Below are positions 9,105-19,592 of a DNA stretch of 64,000 nt, piece after piece (positions within the stretch are counted from its first letter, which is position 1; every line of letters begins with the position of its first letter). The stretch is taken from the NCBI RefSeq assembly GCF_000745475.1, contig NZ_JQJJ01000008.1, forward strand, positions 434,001-498,000. Reading direction: 5' to 3'. Below the pieces are notes generated by a model that saw nothing but the letters and a program-made list of their open reading frames with translations, did not search any database and was not told the origin of the DNA. The DNA is from Allobosea sp. UNC402CLCol (GTDB lineage: Bacteria > Pseudomonadota > Alphaproteobacteria > Rhizobiales > Beijerinckiaceae). The translations under genes were made by a program, and so were the position numbers.

Positions 9105-10208
9105 TCAGTTCTGTAAGTTGGCCGTCGCGATCACGAGATCGGCAAGGCGGTCGGCGGCATCGGGAATGCCCGCGCTCTTCGCGTTTGCCGCCATGGTCGT
9201 CAAGTGCGCCGGCTGGGCGATGAGCTGCGAAAGCTCGCTGGCGAGCCGCCGCGGGGTGAATTCCGGCTGCAGGATCCGCAGCGCTCCACCCACCTTCTCG
9301 AGGAAAGCCGCGTTCGCCGCCTGGTCCTGGTCGAGCGAGCCCGGCAGTGGCACGAGGATACCCGGCCGGCCGATCACCGTGAGTTCCGCCACGGTCGAGG
9401 CCCCGCCGCGGGCGATCACGAGTTGCGCCGCCGCCATCTGGGCCGGCATATCCTTGATGAAGGGCATGACCGTCGCGCGAATCCCGAGCTTCTCGTAGAT
9501 GCCGCGCACGCGCTCGTCGTCTTCTGCACGCGCCTGCTGGACGATCGTGAGGCGCGCCCGCTCGGCATCGGTCAGAAGCTGGATCGCGGGCGGCACAATA
9601 TCGGCCATCACCCGCGCGCCCTGGCTGCCGCCGAAGACCAAGAGCCGGATCTTGCCCTCGCCCGGCCAGTCATAGTCGCGATCCGCCACTTCAAGCACCG
9701 CCGGGCGCACCGGGTTGCCGACATGGCGGCATTTCGCCTTGAGCGCCTCTGCGATGCCGCCCACCTCGGCGAAGCCGGTCGCGATAGCGGTGGCCCGCCC
9801 TGCCAGGAAGCGGTTGGCCCGGCCCATCACGGCGTTCTGCTCGTGGATCACGGTGCGCACGCCGGCTAGCGAGGCGCCGAGCACCGGCGGCACGGTCGGA
9901 TAGCCGCCGAAGCCGACCACCACGTCCGGCTTGAGCTTGCGGATGATCCCGCGCGCCGCGAGCGTGCCCCTGGCGAGTTTCACCAGCGCAGCGGCCATCT
10001 TGAGAGGCGAGCGGCCCGAAGGCGTTGCGGCCGGCACCGCATGGACGGCTTCGGCCGGGAAGCTGCCGGCGTATTCGGCCGCGCGCGTATCCGTCATCAG
10101 CACGACGCGCATGCCCTTGGCGTGGAGCGCATGGCTCAGCGCCTCGGCCGGGAAGAGATGGCCGCCCGTTCCCCCGGCGGCCAGCACGATGAGCTTGCCG
10201 GTCGCCAT
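9105..10208 (-). CDS. murG: Undecaprenyl-PP-MurNAc-pentapeptide GlcNAc transferase MurG
   Basis: Peripheral GT-B glycosyltransferase (GT28) that converts lipid I to lipid II on the cytoplasmic face. The 367-aa product has G-loop 1 [15 protein letters not shown] at the N-terminus, [15 protein letters not shown], the C-domain glycine loop VFGGSQGA, and the UDP-GlcNAc-binding [11 protein letters not shown] and [14 protein letters not shown]. It starts 1 bp after the ftsW stop, so the two are tightly coupled. Confidence 0.98.
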   Translation of the reverse strand: MATGKLIVLAAGGTGGHLFPAEALSHALHAKGMRVVLMTDTRAAEYAGSFPAEAVHAVPAATPSGRSPLKMAAALVKLARGTLAARGIIRKLKPDVVVGFGGYPTVPPVLGASLAGVRTVIHEQNAVMGRANRFLAGRATAIATGFAEVGGIAEALKAKCRHVGNPVRPAVLEVADRDYDWPGEGKIRLLVFGGSQGARVMADIVPPAIQLLTDAERARLTIVQQARAEDDERVRGIYEKLGIRATVMPFIKDMPAQMAAAQLVIARGGASTVAELTVIGRPGILVPLPGSLDQDQAANAAFLEKVGGALRILQPEFTPRRLASELSQLIAQPAHLTTMAANAKSAGIPDAADRLADLVIATANLQN

Positions 10209-10209
10209 C

Positions 10210-11343
10210 TCAGCCCCTGTAGGAACCGAGCTCGGCCGAGCGCGGCCGGCGCCGCGTCAGCGCGAGCAGGAAGCCGGTACCGACGGCGAGCGAGAGCAGC
10301 GACGAGCCGCCATAGGAGATGAAGGGCAGCGTCATGCCCTTGGCCGGCATCATGTGCAGGTTGACCATCATGTTGATCGCCGCCTGGATGCCGAAGAGCA
10401 GCGCGAGCCCGGTCACGGCGAGCCGCGTGAACGGATCCTCCGATTTCTGCGCCACGAACAGCGAGCGGATCACGATGATCGCGAACAGCAGCACCAGGAT
10501 CATGCAGACGATCACGCCGAATTCCTCGGCGGTGACGGCGAAGATGAAGTCCGTATGCGCGTCGGGCAGGATGCGCTTCACCGTGCCCTCGCCCGGCCCC
10601 TTCCCGAGCCAGCCGCCCTGCGCGAAGCTTTCAAGCGCGGTGTCGACCTGGAACGAGTCGCCCGAGCCCTTGTCCATGAAGCGCTCGATGCGGGCGCGAA
10701 CGTGGGGAACGAGCTCATAGGCGATGAAGATGCCGGTGGCGCCGATACCCCCTAACCCGATCACCCAGAACCAGTGCAGGCCGGCGACGAAGAACAGCCC
10801 GGCCCAGACCAGGCTGATCAGCATGGTCTGGCCGAAATCCGGTTGCAGCACCAACGGCGCGATCGAGATCGGCAGGATGAGCATGGCGAGGATCGTGCCC
10901 GGCAGGTCCGGCCGGCGCGTTCCCTCGGCGAAGGCCCAGGCGGCGATCACGACGAAGGCCGGCTTCAGGAATTCGGAGGGCTGCACGGAGCCCAGGAGGC
11001 CGAGCGTCAGCCAGCGCTTCGCGCCCTTGACCTCGACGCCGAAATAGAGCGTCGCCACCACCATGGCGAGCGAGCCGACATAGAGGATCAGCGCCGCGCG
11101 GCGCACCTGCCGGGGCGTCATGAAGGAGACGCTGAGGAAGATCACGATCGCGCCGGCGAGATAGGCCGCCTGCCGATTGACGAAATGGAAAGTCGACAGG
11201 CCCAGCCGCTCGGCGACCGGCGGCCCGCCGGCCATCAGCAGCACGACGCCCGACACCATCAGCGCGATGAGTGCGGCAAGGATCAGGCGGTCGATCGACC
11301 ACCACCAGCGACCGCTGAGGGAAGGTTCGGCGCGGGAGACCAT
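10210..11343 (-). CDS. ftsW: Lipid II polymerase FtsW (SEDS family)
   Basis: Polytopic inner-membrane SEDS peptidoglycan glycosyltransferase, working with FtsI in septal synthesis. Expected segments are LGSVQPSEFLKPAFVV, VTAEEFGVIVCMILVLLFAI and the C-terminal MTLPFISYGGSSLLSL. I choose ATG 11343 (377 aa, MVSRAEPSLSGRWWW) by resemblance to alphaproteobacterial FtsW N-termini; ATG 11352 and GTG 11400 are in frame. Upstream is a tetR gene, not murD, so this segment of the dcw cluster may be read from the tetR side or from a local promoter. Confidence 0.95.
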   Translation of the reverse strand: MVSRAEPSLSGRWWWSIDRLILAALIALMVSGVVLLMAGGPPVAERLGLSTFHFVNRQAAYLAGAIVIFLSVSFMTPRQVRRAALILYVGSLAMVVATLYFGVEVKGAKRWLTLGLLGSVQPSEFLKPAFVVIAAWAFAEGTRRPDLPGTILAMLILPISIAPLVLQPDFGQTMLISLVWAGLFFVAGLHWFWVIGLGGIGATGIFIAYELVPHVRARIERFMDKGSGDSFQVDTALESFAQGGWLGKGPGEGTVKRILPDAHTDFIFAVTAEEFGVIVCMILVLLFAIIVIRSLFVAQKSEDPFTRLAVTGLALLFGIQAAINMMVNLHMMPAKGMTLPFISYGGSSLLSLAVGTGFLLALTRRRPRSAELGSYRG

Positions 11344-11403
11344 GGCGGGCATTCCATCGACAAGTTCTGCGCGGCCTGACCGCGCCTCGTGGCGAATCAC
11401 TCT

Positions 11404-11421
11404 GTCAATGAATGGTTAACC
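11404..11421. promoter_or_regulatory. Possible weak CtrA-like site upstream of ftsW
   Basis: On the minus strand the sequence reads TTAA-N7-TTGAC (11419 down to 11404), one base off the TTAA-N7-TTAAC consensus, within GGTTAACC at 11414-11421. It lies about 60-75 bp upstream of the preferred ftsW start. This is a motif match only. Confidence 0.3.
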
Positions 11422-11485
11422 GATTGATTCCGATGCGCCTCATTGCGCGGTTGCACGCCCGCGATCGGCGGGTTGTCCACGGTCG

Positions 11486-12109
11486 TCAGCGGGACGAGAC
11501 CGCCGCCGCGAAGATGCGGGCGATGCCGGCAAGCCGCTCCGCATAGGCTTCGCAGCTCGGTGGCGTGCCCGTCTTGGCGCCGGTTGCGGCGAACATCATC
11601 CCAGCGATCCACTCATCGACCGATATCGAAGCGCGCGCCATCGCGATCTCGCCTCGGGCTTCCGCTTTCTGAAGCAGCAGGCGCGCGCATCGGGCGAAGA
11701 TTTGCTCGAAGGCCTGCAACTCGCGCGTCGCGATCGTATTCATCACCGCCTTGAGCTCGACGAGATGCTCGCCTGTGCCAAAGCTCGCATAGGTCTGCCC
11801 GTGATGGGCCTGGAGCAAGGCGGCGAGCCGCTCCGGAAACGGCCCGGGCATCGCGACGACCTCACGGCAACGTGCCTCGACGCGGCGGCCGATCAGGTTC
11901 AGCATCGCCCGGAAGACGTCGTCCTTGCCCTTGAAATGCAGATAGAGCGTCGCCTTGGCGAGCCCGGCTTCCCTGGCGATGTCGTCCATCGAGCTGCGCT
12001 TGTAGCCATAGCGGGCGAACAGCCGCAGCGCCGCATCGGCGATCTGATCGACGCGGGCCTTCGCATCCTCGAGAGGGAGAGCGCTGGAACTTTCGCTTCT
12101 GTCCGACAT
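11486..12109 (-). CDS. TetR/AcrR-family transcriptional regulator
   Basis: All-helical repressor of about 207 aa. The N-terminal HTH is clear: IADAALRLFARYGYKRSSMDD, then IAREAGLAKATLYLHFKGKDDVF. The C-terminal ligand domain resembles the common AcrR C-domain type. I prefer ATG 12109; a TTG at 12133 would add 8 residues. It diverges from iorA-iorB-cytochrome c, and a TTAGAC-N7-GTCTAA operator lies between, so it probably controls that unit and itself. It is also upstream of, and co-oriented with, ftsW-murG-murC-murB. Confidence 0.92.
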   Translation of the reverse strand: MSDRSESSSALPLEDAKARVDQIADAALRLFARYGYKRSSMDDIAREAGLAKATLYLHFKGKDDVFRAMLNLIGRRVEARCREVVAMPGPFPERLAALLQAHHGQTYASFGTGEHLVELKAVMNTIATRELQAFEQIFARCARLLLQKAEARGEIAMARASISVDEWIAGMMFAATGAKTGTPPSCEAYAERLAGIARIFAAAVSSR

Positions 12110-12156
12110 TTGCAGCTTCAGCAGTCTTGACAAAATCCAAACTGCGCGCGACCATC

Positions 12157-12183
12157 CTAGTTAGACTCAAAACGTCTAATTAG
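12157..12183. promoter_or_regulatory. Inverted-repeat operator between tetR and iorA
   Basis: CTAGTTAGAC (12157-12166) and GTCTAATTAG (12174-12183) flank TCAAAAC. Nine of ten positions per arm are complementary. The size and spacing fit a TetR-family dimer site, 48 bp from the tetR ATG and 128 bp from the iorA ATG. Confidence 0.75.
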
Positions 12184-12310
12184 TCCAGTCGCGCGACCCA
12201 GGGCTACGGATACATCGCCCGCATCTGATATGTCAGATCGGGCTATCGAGGGCGAGCCCTCGATCCGCACCATGGTGCCGCGCTGCGTCATGCCAGCATC
12301 GGAGGCAACC

Positions 12311-12769
12311 ATGGTCTCTCTCAAGGTCAACGGGACGACGCATACCGTCGACGTCGACGACGACACGCCCTTGCTCTGGGCGATCCGCGACAATATCGGC
12401 CTGACCGGCACCAAGTTCGGCTGCGGCGTCGCGCAATGCGGCGCCTGCACCGTCTTCATCGACGGGCAGCCCCTGCGCTCCTGCGTCACGCCGGTCTCGG
12501 CGGTCGGCACGAGCGAGATCACCACCATCGAAGGCCTCGCCGGCAAGGAGGCGGACGCCGTCCAGGCCGCCTGGACCAACCGCGACGTGCCGCAATGCGG
12601 CTATTGCCAGTCCGGCCAGGTGATGAGCGCGATCGCTCTGCTCAAGGAAAACAAGAAGCCGACCGATCGCGACATCGACCTCGCGATGAACGGCAATCTC
12701 TGTCGTTGCGCAACGTACATCCGCATCCGCGCCGCGATCCATGACGCGGCCCGCGCGCTGGAGATCTGA
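12311..12769 (+). CDS. iorA: (2Fe-2S) small subunit of isoquinoline-1-oxidoreductase-like hydroxylase
   Basis: Electron-transfer subunit of a xanthine-oxidase-family molybdenum hydroxylase, 152 aa. Plant-type ferredoxin cysteines are at 38, 43, 46 and 58 (CGVAQCGAC then C), and the second [2Fe-2S] cluster uses C96, C99, C131 and C133 (QCGYCQSGQ, NLCRCATY). ATG 12311 has GGAGG at 5 nt; the open frame extends upstream but lacks a ribosome site there. iorB follows after 3 bp. The substrate is unknown; IorAB-type enzymes oxidise N-heterocycles or aldehydes. Confidence 0.93.
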   Translation: MVSLKVNGTTHTVDVDDDTPLLWAIRDNIGLTGTKFGCGVAQCGACTVFIDGQPLRSCVTPVSAVGTSEITTIEGLAGKEADAVQAAWTNRDVPQCGYCQSGQVMSAIALLKENKKPTDRDIDLAMNGNLCRCATYIRIRAAIHDAARALEI

Positions 12770-12772
12770 GCC

Positions 12773-14953
12773 ATGACCGCACATGATCCCAAGCTCTCCC
12801 GCCGCTCGCTGCTGGCCGGCGCCGGCGCCCTCGTCATCGGCTTCCACCTGCCGCGCGCCGCGAAGGCCCAGTCCGGCGCCGGCGCGGCCTATCGGCCGGG
12901 CGGCAACGCCACCTTCGCCCCGAACGCCTTCATCCGCGTCGCGCCCGACTCGACCGTGACCGTGCTGATCAAGCATATCGAGTTCGGCCAGGGTCCCTTC
13001 ACCGGTCTCGCCACGCTCGCAGCCGAGGAGATGGACGCCGCCTGGAGCCAGATGCGCGCCGAGCACGCCCCGGCCGACGTCAAGCTCTATGCCAATCTCG
13101 CCTTCGGGGTGCAGGGCACCGGCGGCTCGACCGCCATCGCCAATAGCTGGGAGCAGATGCGCAAGGCCGGCGCCGCCGCCCGCATGATGCTGGTGCAGGC
13201 CGCTGCCGATGCCTGGAAGGTTCCCGCCGGCGAGATCACCGTCTCCGACGGTGTCATCAGCCACACTTCCGGCCGCAAGGGCTCGTTCGGGGAGTTCGCG
13301 GAAGCGGCCTCGAAACTGCCCGTGCCCGAAAACCCGCCGCTGAAGCCGGCCTCAGCCTACAAGCTGATCGGCAAGGAAGGCGCCGTGAAGCGCCTCGACA
13401 GCGCCGACAAGTCGCGCGGCAAGGCGCAGTTCACCATCGATATCCACGCGCCGAACATGCTGACGGTCGTCGTCGCCCGCTCACCGCGCTTCGGCGGCAA
13501 GGTCGCGAGCTTCGATGCGGCCGAGGCGCTCAAGGTCAAGGGCGTCGTCGATGTGAAATCGATCGGCTACGGCGTCGCGGTCTATGCCAATGGCATGTGG
13601 CCGGCGCTGAAGGGCCGCGAGGCGCTGAAAGTCACTTGGGACGACAGCGCCGCCGAAAAACGCGGCAGCACCGAGCTGATCGCCGAATACCGCAAGCTCG
13701 CCCACCAGCCCGGCACGGTCGCCGGCAGCCATGGCGACGCCGAGGCCGCGCTGGGCAAGGCCGACAAGGTCATCGAGGCGGAGTTCGTCTTCCCCTATCT
13801 GGCACATGCGCCGATGGAGCCGCTCGACGGCTATCTCGAATGGGATGGCGAAAAGGCGCATGCCCGTTTCGGCAGCCAGTTCCAGACGACTGAGCACCAG
13901 ACCATCGCCGCCGTCCTCGGCCTGCCGCCGGAGAAGGTGACGCTCGAGACCATGCTCGCCGGCGGCAGCTTCGGCCGGCGCGCGCAGGTCAGCCAGCATC
14001 TCGCGGCCGAACTCGCCACCGTCGCCAAGACGATCGGCCCGAATCGCCCGGTCAAGGTGGTCTGGACGCGTGAGGACGACCTGACCGGCGGCTATTACCG
14101 CCCGCTCTTCGTCCATCGCTTCCGGGGCGCGGTGAAGGACGGCAAGATCGCGGCATGGTCTAGCACGCTCGTCGGCCAGTCCTTCTTCCTCGGCACGCCC
14201 TTCGAGGCGATGGTCGTCAAGAACGGCATCGACGCGACCTCCGTCGAGGGCGCCAACGAGATCTTCTACGAGGTGCCGGATTTCCGTTGCGAGGTGCATA
14301 ATCCCAAGGTCGGCGTGCCGACTTTGTGGTGGCGCTCCGTCGGCCATACCCATACCGGCTATGCCGTCGAATGCTTCGTCGACGAATTGCTGCAAGCCGC
14401 CGGGCAGGACCCGGTGCAGGGCCGGCTCGCCATGATGGGCGACAGGCATCCGCGCGCCGCCGGCGTGCTCAAGGCCGTCGCCGATCTGGCGGGCTGGAAG
14501 GGAGGCGCGCCGGTGGACGGACGCGCCCGCGGCGTCGCCGTCGTCGAGAGCTTCGGTTCTTTCGTGGCCCAGATCGCCGAGGTCTCGATGGGGCCGGAGG
14601 GCGAGCCGAAGGTGCACAAGGTCTGGTGCGCGGTGGATTGCGGCGTCGCCGTCAATCCTGACATCATCCGTGCCCAGGTCGAAGGCGGCATCGGCTTCGG
14701 CCTCGGCCATGCCCTCTACGGCCAGATCACCCTCGATGGCGGCCGGCCGGTCCAGACCAACTTCCACGAATACCGCTCGCTGCGCATCAACGAGATGCCG
14801 GAGGTCGAGGTCAGGATCATCACCTCGACCGAGAAGCCGAGCGGCATCGGCGAGCCCGGCGTCCCGCCGATCGGCCCCGCCGTCGCCAATGCGCTCGCTG
14901 CGCTCGGTCACGGCCGGCCGCGCCAGTTGCCGATGCAGGGAGGCAGCGTCTGA
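12773..14953 (+). CDS. iorB: Molybdopterin-binding large subunit of aldehyde/isoquinoline oxidoreductase
   Basis: Catalytic Mo-cofactor subunit, 726 aa. The N-terminus is a twin-arginine signal ([19 protein letters not shown]), so the IorAB complex is probably exported folded to the periplasm. Mo-pyranopterin-family motifs include [41 protein letters not shown] and the C-terminal [18 protein letters not shown] with the conserved Glu. The downstream cytochrome start overlaps its stop (TGATG), so IorA, IorB and the cytochrome probably form one electron-transfer unit. The assembly factor XdhC is not encoded nearby. Confidence 0.94.
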   Translation: MTAHDPKLSRRSLLAGAGALVIGFHLPRAAKAQSGAGAAYRPGGNATFAPNAFIRVAPDSTVTVLIKHIEFGQGPFTGLATLAAEEMDAAWSQMRAEHAPADVKLYANLAFGVQGTGGSTAIANSWEQMRKAGAAARMMLVQAAADAWKVPAGEITVSDGVISHTSGRKGSFGEFAEAASKLPVPENPPLKPASAYKLIGKEGAVKRLDSADKSRGKAQFTIDIHAPNMLTVVVARSPRFGGKVASFDAAEALKVKGVVDVKSIGYGVAVYANGMWPALKGREALKVTWDDSAAEKRGSTELIAEYRKLAHQPGTVAGSHGDAEAALGKADKVIEAEFVFPYLAHAPMEPLDGYLEWDGEKAHARFGSQFQTTEHQTIAAVLGLPPEKVTLETMLAGGSFGRRAQVSQHLAAELATVAKTIGPNRPVKVVWTREDDLTGGYYRPLFVHRFRGAVKDGKIAAWSSTLVGQSFFLGTPFEAMVVKNGIDATSVEGANEIFYEVPDFRCEVHNPKVGVPTLWWRSVGHTHTGYAVECFVDELLQAAGQDPVQGRLAMMGDRHPRAAGVLKAVADLAGWKGGAPVDGRARGVAVVESFGSFVAQIAEVSMGPEGEPKVHKVWCAVDCGVAVNPDIIRAQVEGGIGFGLGHALYGQITLDGGRPVQTNFHEYRSLRINEMPEVEVRIITSTEKPSGIGEPGVPPIGPAVANALAALGHGRPRQLPMQGGSV

Positions 14954-15576
14954 TGGGCCGCAACCTCCTCCTCGCCGCCGCGGCGGCACTAGCGGTCTGC
15001 GTCACCGGCAGCGCGCTGACGCTGGCGCAGAACAGCCCTCAGCCCGGCGGCGCGAGCTTGCGCCCGGCGGCGAGCTTCGCCTCCATCGCCAACCAGCGCG
15101 ACCGCTCGGTCGCGCTCTTCAACGAGATGGGCAAGGTCCTCCAGAGTCCGCGCTGCATGAACTGCCATCCGGCAACGGAGCGGCCGCGCCAGGGCGATAT
15201 CCGAAAGCTGCATGAGCCGCTCGTCGTACGCGGCAAGGACGGGCACGGCGCGCCCGGCCTGCAATGTTCGACCTGCCACGGCAAGGAGAACTACGATCCC
15301 GCCCGGATCCCCGGCGACGGGCATTGGGCGCTGGCCCCCGCCTCCATGGCCTGGGAAGGCAAGAGCCTCGCCCAGATCTGCGAGCAGTTGAAGGACCAGA
15401 ACCGCAATGGCAGCCGCGACCTCACTGCGCTGGTCAAGCATGTCACCACCGACACGCTCGTGCTCTGGGGCTGGAACCCCGGCAAGGGGCGCACGCCCGC
15501 TCCGGGTACGGCAGCAGAATTCGGCGCGCTGATGCAAGCCTGGGCCGATAGCGGCTCTGCCTGCCCGGCGTCCTGA
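14953..15576 (+). CDS. Exported dihaem c-type cytochrome-like protein
   Basis: 207-aa protein with an N-terminal signal peptide (NLLLAAAAALAVCVTGSAL) and two CxxCH haem-binding motifs, CMNCH (68-72) and CSTCH (105-109). It should be periplasmic. Its start overlaps the iorB stop by 1 nt (TGATG), which argues that it is the electron acceptor for IorAB. The haem motifs are clear, but I cannot assign a named cytochrome class. It ends 6 bp from the convergent murD. Confidence 0.85.
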   Translation: MGRNLLLAAAAALAVCVTGSALTLAQNSPQPGGASLRPAASFASIANQRDRSVALFNEMGKVLQSPRCMNCHPATERPRQGDIRKLHEPLVVRGKDGHGAPGLQCSTCHGKENYDPARIPGDGHWALAPASMAWEGKSLAQICEQLKDQNRNGSRDLTALVKHVTTDTLVLWGWNPGKGRTPAPGTAAEFGALMQAWADSGSACPAS

Positions 15577-15582
15577 ACCTGA

Positions 15583-17037
15583 CTACCCTTTCGGGGCAGC
15601 CGGCTTTCCGGCAGTCCCGAAAGGCTCGAATCCCGGCAACGCCATGACCAGCTTGCGGAACGCCTCGCCGCGCACCTCGAAATTCGGGAACTGGTCGAAG
15701 GAGGCACAGGCCGGCGAGAGCAGCACCGCGATCTCGCCCTCGCCGGATTTCGTCAGCGCGTCGCGCGTCGCATCGGCCACCGCCTTGTCGAGCGTGACGC
15801 TGCGCTCATAGGCGACGCGCCCGTCATCGTCGAAGGTCGCGGCGAAGAGGTCGCTCGCAGCGCCGATCAGATAGGCCCGCGCGATATTGGGGAAATAGCG
15901 GCGCAAGGACTCGATGCCGCCCTCCTTGGCCTTGCCGCCGAGTATCCAGAAGATATCGCGGAAGGAGGTCAGCGCCTTCTCCGTAGAATCCGCGTTCGTG
16001 GCTTTGGAGTCGTTGATGAAGACGACGCGGCCGATCCGGCCGAGTTCCTCCATGCGGTGCGCCAGCCCCGGATAGGTCTTGAAGCCTGCTTCGATCTCCC
16101 CCGCGCTCAGACCCAGCGCCGAGCAGGCAGCGAAGGCCGCGGCCGCATTCTGCGCATTGTGCGAGCCGCGCAAGGAGCCGATGCCGGCGAGATTGGCGAC
16201 GACGCGGGGCTTGCCGTCCTTGACCTCGACGATGCGCGTATCGAGCCGGCCCTGATTGGCGGTGACGCCCGCAAAGACGCCCTCGTCCAGTGGCTGCTCG
16301 CCGCTGATCTTCACCAGCGGGCGGCCCCCGGCGGCGCGGCGGCGCGCCATCTGCTTGGAAGGTTCGTCATCGACGCCGACCACGGCGATGTCCGCCGCCG
16401 AAACCAGCCGCTCCTTGATCCCCGCATAGTTCTCCAACGAGCCATGCCGGTCGAGATGATCCGGCGTCAGATTCATCTGGATGCCGACGGTCGGCGCGAG
16501 CGAAGGCGCGAGGTCGATCTGGTAGCTCGAGCACTCGATGACATGGATGCGGTTCGCCGCCGGCGGCTCCAGCGCCAATACGGCCGTGCCGATATTGCCG
16601 CCCATCTGGACGTCGCGACCGGCCTGCTTCAGCACATGCGCGATCAGCGCCGTCGTGGTCGACTTCCCGTTGGTGCCGGTGATGCAGACGACCGGAGAAG
16701 CCGGCGCGATCTTCGCCCGCTCCAGGAAGAACAATTCGACATCGCCGATGATCGCGACACCGGCTGCGTTGGCCTTCCCGACCGTCCAGTGCGGCTCGGG
16801 ATGGGTCAGCGGCACGCCGGGCGAGAGCACGAAAGCCGCGAAGCCCGACCAGTCGGCGCTGGCGAGATCGACGACGGCGATGCCCTCGGCCGCCGCCTTC
16901 TCGCGGCTTTTCTCATTGTCGTCCCAGGCGGCGACCTCGGCACCGCCCGCCTTCAGCGCGCGTGCCGTGGCAAGGCCGGAACCACCGAGGCCGAACAGGG
17001 CGACCTTGCGCCCGGCGAAGACCGTGACGGGCGTCAT
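15583..17037 (-). CDS. murD: UDP-N-acetylmuramoyl-L-alanine--D-glutamate ligase MurD
   Basis: Mur ligase adding D-Glu to UDP-MurNAc-L-Ala, 484 aa. Motifs are [17 protein letters not shown] at the N-terminus, the ATP loop [29 protein letters not shown], and [17 protein letters not shown] in the C-domain. It follows mraY by 10 bp. In the usual order ftsW would come next, but the tetR/ior module intervenes, so murD is the last gene of the first dcw segment. Confidence 0.98.
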   Translation of the reverse strand: MTPVTVFAGRKVALFGLGGSGLATARALKAGGAEVAAWDDNEKSREKAAAEGIAVVDLASADWSGFAAFVLSPGVPLTHPEPHWTVGKANAAGVAIIGDVELFFLERAKIAPASPVVCITGTNGKSTTTALIAHVLKQAGRDVQMGGNIGTAVLALEPPAANRIHVIECSSYQIDLAPSLAPTVGIQMNLTPDHLDRHGSLENYAGIKERLVSAADIAVVGVDDEPSKQMARRRAAGGRPLVKISGEQPLDEGVFAGVTANQGRLDTRIVEVKDGKPRVVANLAGIGSLRGSHNAQNAAAAFAACSALGLSAGEIEAGFKTYPGLAHRMEELGRIGRVVFINDSKATNADSTEKALTSFRDIFWILGGKAKEGGIESLRRYFPNIARAYLIGAASDLFAATFDDDGRVAYERSVTLDKAVADATRDALTKSGEGEIAVLLSPACASFDQFPNFEVRGEAFRKLVMALPGFEPFGTAGKPAAPKG

Positions 17038-17047
17038 CTTTCCGCTC

Positions 17048-18130
17048 TCAACGCAGCTTCAGCGTGGCGAGGCCGACCAGCGCCAGCACGACGGAGATGA
17101 TCCAGAAACGGATCACCACCTGCGGCTCGGTCCAGCCCAGCTTCTCGAAATGGTGGTGGATCGGCGCCATCAGGAAGACGCGCTTGCCGGTGCGCTTGAA
17201 CACCCCGACCTGGATGATGACCGAGAGCGCCTCGACCACGAAGAGGCCGCCGACGACGGCGAGCACGATCTCATGCTTGATCGCCACCGCGATGGTGCCG
17301 AGCAGCCCGCCAAGGCCGAGCGAGCCGGTGTCGCCCATGAAGATCTGGGCCGGCGGCGCGTTGAACCAGAGAAAGCCGAGCCCCGCCCCGATCACCGCCC
17401 CGCAGATCACCGCAAGCTCGCCCGCGCCGGGAACGTGATGGATCTGCAGGTAGTTGGCGAAGATGACGTTGCCGACGAGATAGGAGATGAAGCCGAAGGT
17501 GCCGGCCGCGATCATCACCGGCACGATGGCGAGCCCGTCGAGCCCGTCCGTCAGGTTCACGGAATTGCCGGCGCCCACCACCACGAAGGCCGTGACCAGC
17601 GGGAACAGGATGCCGAGCGGGATGATCGCCTCCTTGAGGAAGGGCATGGCGAAGCCCGACGAGATCGCCGGGGGCTGAATCTGCATGATGAGGTAGCAGG
17701 CGATCAGCGCGACCACGACCTCGATGGCGATGCGCGCCCTGCCCGAGAAACCCTTATGCGACTGCTTGGTCACCTTCAGGAAGTCGTCATAGAAGCCGAT
17801 GGCGCCGTAGGCAGCGGTGACGCCCAGCACGATCCAGACATAGGGGTTGCGCAGATTGCCCCAGAGCAGCACGGCGGCGAACAGACCGGACAGGATCATC
17901 AGCCCGCCCATGGTCGGCGTGCCGCGCTTGGCGAGATGCGATTCAGGGCCGTCGGTGCGGATCGGCTGGCCCTTGCCCTGCTTGATGCGCAGCCAGGAGA
18001 TCGCCGCCGGCCCGAAGAAGAAGACGAAGAGCAGCGCCGTCGCCGTCGCCCCGCCCGCCCGGAAGGTGATGTAGCGGAAGACGTTCAGCACGGGGAAGGT
18101 GCCGGACAATTCGGCGAGCCAGGCGAGCAT
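17048..18130 (-). CDS. mraY: Phospho-N-acetylmuramoyl-pentapeptide transferase MraY
   Basis: Ten-TM inner-membrane transferase making lipid I from UDP-MurNAc-pentapeptide and undecaprenyl phosphate. It is 360 aa from ATG 18130. The longer frame upstream belongs to murF in another frame and is rejected. The conserved [19 protein letters not shown] and [12 protein letters not shown] motifs carry the catalytic Asp residues and the Mg/His loop. The N-terminus [20 protein letters not shown] is typical of the family. Confidence 0.97.
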   Translation of the reverse strand: MLAWLAELSGTFPVLNVFRYITFRAGGATATALLFVFFFGPAAISWLRIKQGKGQPIRTDGPESHLAKRGTPTMGGLMILSGLFAAVLLWGNLRNPYVWIVLGVTAAYGAIGFYDDFLKVTKQSHKGFSGRARIAIEVVVALIACYLIMQIQPPAISSGFAMPFLKEAIIPLGILFPLVTAFVVVGAGNSVNLTDGLDGLAIVPVMIAAGTFGFISYLVGNVIFANYLQIHHVPGAGELAVICGAVIGAGLGFLWFNAPPAQIFMGDTGSLGLGGLLGTIAVAIKHEIVLAVVGGLFVVEALSVIIQVGVFKRTGKRVFLMAPIHHHFEKLGWTEPQVVIRFWIISVVLALVGLATLKLR

Positions 18131-18167
18131 GTCTTGGTGATCTTTCGGGAAACGTTCGGAGGGTGGT

Positions 18168-19592
18168 TCAGTCTTCGGACGGCACGGCAGGAAAGCGCGC
18201 GAGGAGCGCCTTGACGATCGGCCCCATGCGCGAGCCCAGCGATCCCTTGACCGTGACGACGTCGCCGGCGCGGACCGCCTCGAGCACGAGCGGCTCCAAT
18301 TCGCCCGCCGCGGGGGCATAAGCCCCCCGCATGGCCGAAGGCAAGCTCTCATAGAGCCCTTTCATCAGCGGCCCGCAGGCGAAGACCCTGTCGATGCCGT
18401 TCGTGACGAGCGGCTCCGCCAGCCCCTTGTGCAGCTCAGCCCCGCTCGGACCGAGCTCGAGCATATCGCCGAGCACCGCGATGCGCCGCCCCCTGCCCTC
18501 GACCGGCAGGCGCCCGAGATTCTCGATCGCGGCCCGCATCGAGGCGGGGTTGCCGTTATAGCTTTCGTCGAGCAGCGTGAAGCGTCCGCCCGGCATCTGC
18601 AGCACCTGTCGCGCGCCACGTCCCGCCGGCGGCTTGAGATCGGCGAGCGCCAGCGCGGCCAGCGCGAGATCGGCGCCGAGCGCATGCACCGCCGCCAGCA
18701 CGGCCAGCGAGTTCAGCACGATATGCCTGCCCGGGCTGCCGAGTTTGTAGGTCACCGGTTGGCCGAGCACCCGCGCCTCGACCGTCGAGATGTCGGGCTT
18801 CAGCGCGCAGGAGACGAGCCGGACATCGGCATCGGGGCTTTCGCCGAAAGTGATGATCCGCCCGGCCGGACCGGATTTGGCGATGTCGCGCAGCAGTTCG
18901 GATTGCGGGATGTCGGCATTGACGATCGCCGTGCCGCCCTTTTCGAGCTCCCAATAGACCCCGGCCTTCTCCTCCGCGATGCCTTCGAGCGAGGCGAAGG
19001 CGGCGAGATGCACAGGCGCGATCGTGGTGACGATGGCGACCTGCGGGCGCACCAGCCGCGCCAGCGGCACGATCTCGCCGGGGCTGTTCATGCCGATCTC
19101 GTAAACGCCATAGGCGACACCGGCCGGAGTGCGAACCAGCGTCAGCGGCACGCCCCAATGGTTGTTGTAGGAGGCGACCGGCGCATGGGTCTTGCCCTGG
19201 CGCGAGAGCACGAGGCGCAGCGCCTCCTTGGTGCCGGTCTTGCCGACCGATCCAGTGACGGCGACGACACCGGCCTTCAGCTCTGCCCGGCGGGCCGAGC
19301 CGGCAGCCTCCATCGCTTTGAGCACATCGGGAACGATGGCGAGCGCGCCCGCCCCGTTGAATTCCGCCGCATGGGCCTCATCGATCACCGCGAGCGCCGC
19401 GCCCTTCTCCAGCGCGCCCTTGACGAAGTCGTGCCCGTTACGCGCCTCTCCGGTGATGGCGAAGAAGACGTCGCCGGGCTCCAGCGTGCGGGTGTCGATC
19501 GAGGCGCCCGTCACAACCGGCGGCACGGCGCCTTCGGACCGCGCGCCAAGCGCGGCGATCAACTTGTCTCCGCTCCACAGGGGCGCGCTCAT
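18168..19592 (-). CDS. murF: UDP-MurNAc-tripeptide--D-alanyl-D-alanine ligase MurF
   Basis: Mur ligase adding D-Ala-D-Ala to complete the pentapeptide, 474 aa. Motifs are [16 protein letters not shown], the ATP loop [15 protein letters not shown], and [18 protein letters not shown] 19592 overlaps the murE stop by one base (TGATG). A GTG one codon upstream is possible but less likely. Confidence 0.97.
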   Translation of the reverse strand: MSAPLWSGDKLIAALGARSEGAVPPVVTGASIDTRTLEPGDVFFAITGEARNGHDFVKGALEKGAALAVIDEAHAAEFNGAGALAIVPDVLKAMEAAGSARRAELKAGVVAVTGSVGKTGTKEALRLVLSRQGKTHAPVASYNNHWGVPLTLVRTPAGVAYGVYEIGMNSPGEIVPLARLVRPQVAIVTTIAPVHLAAFASLEGIAEEKAGVYWELEKGGTAIVNADIPQSELLRDIAKSGPAGRIITFGESPDADVRLVSCALKPDISTVEARVLGQPVTYKLGSPGRHIVLNSLAVLAAVHALGADLALAALALADLKPPAGRGARQVLQMPGGRFTLLDESYNGNPASMRAAIENLGRLPVEGRGRRIAVLGDMLELGPSGAELHKGLAEPLVTNGIDRVFACGPLMKGLYESLPSAMRGAYAPAAGELEPLVLEAVRAGDVVTVKGSLGSRMGPIVKALLARFPAVPSED

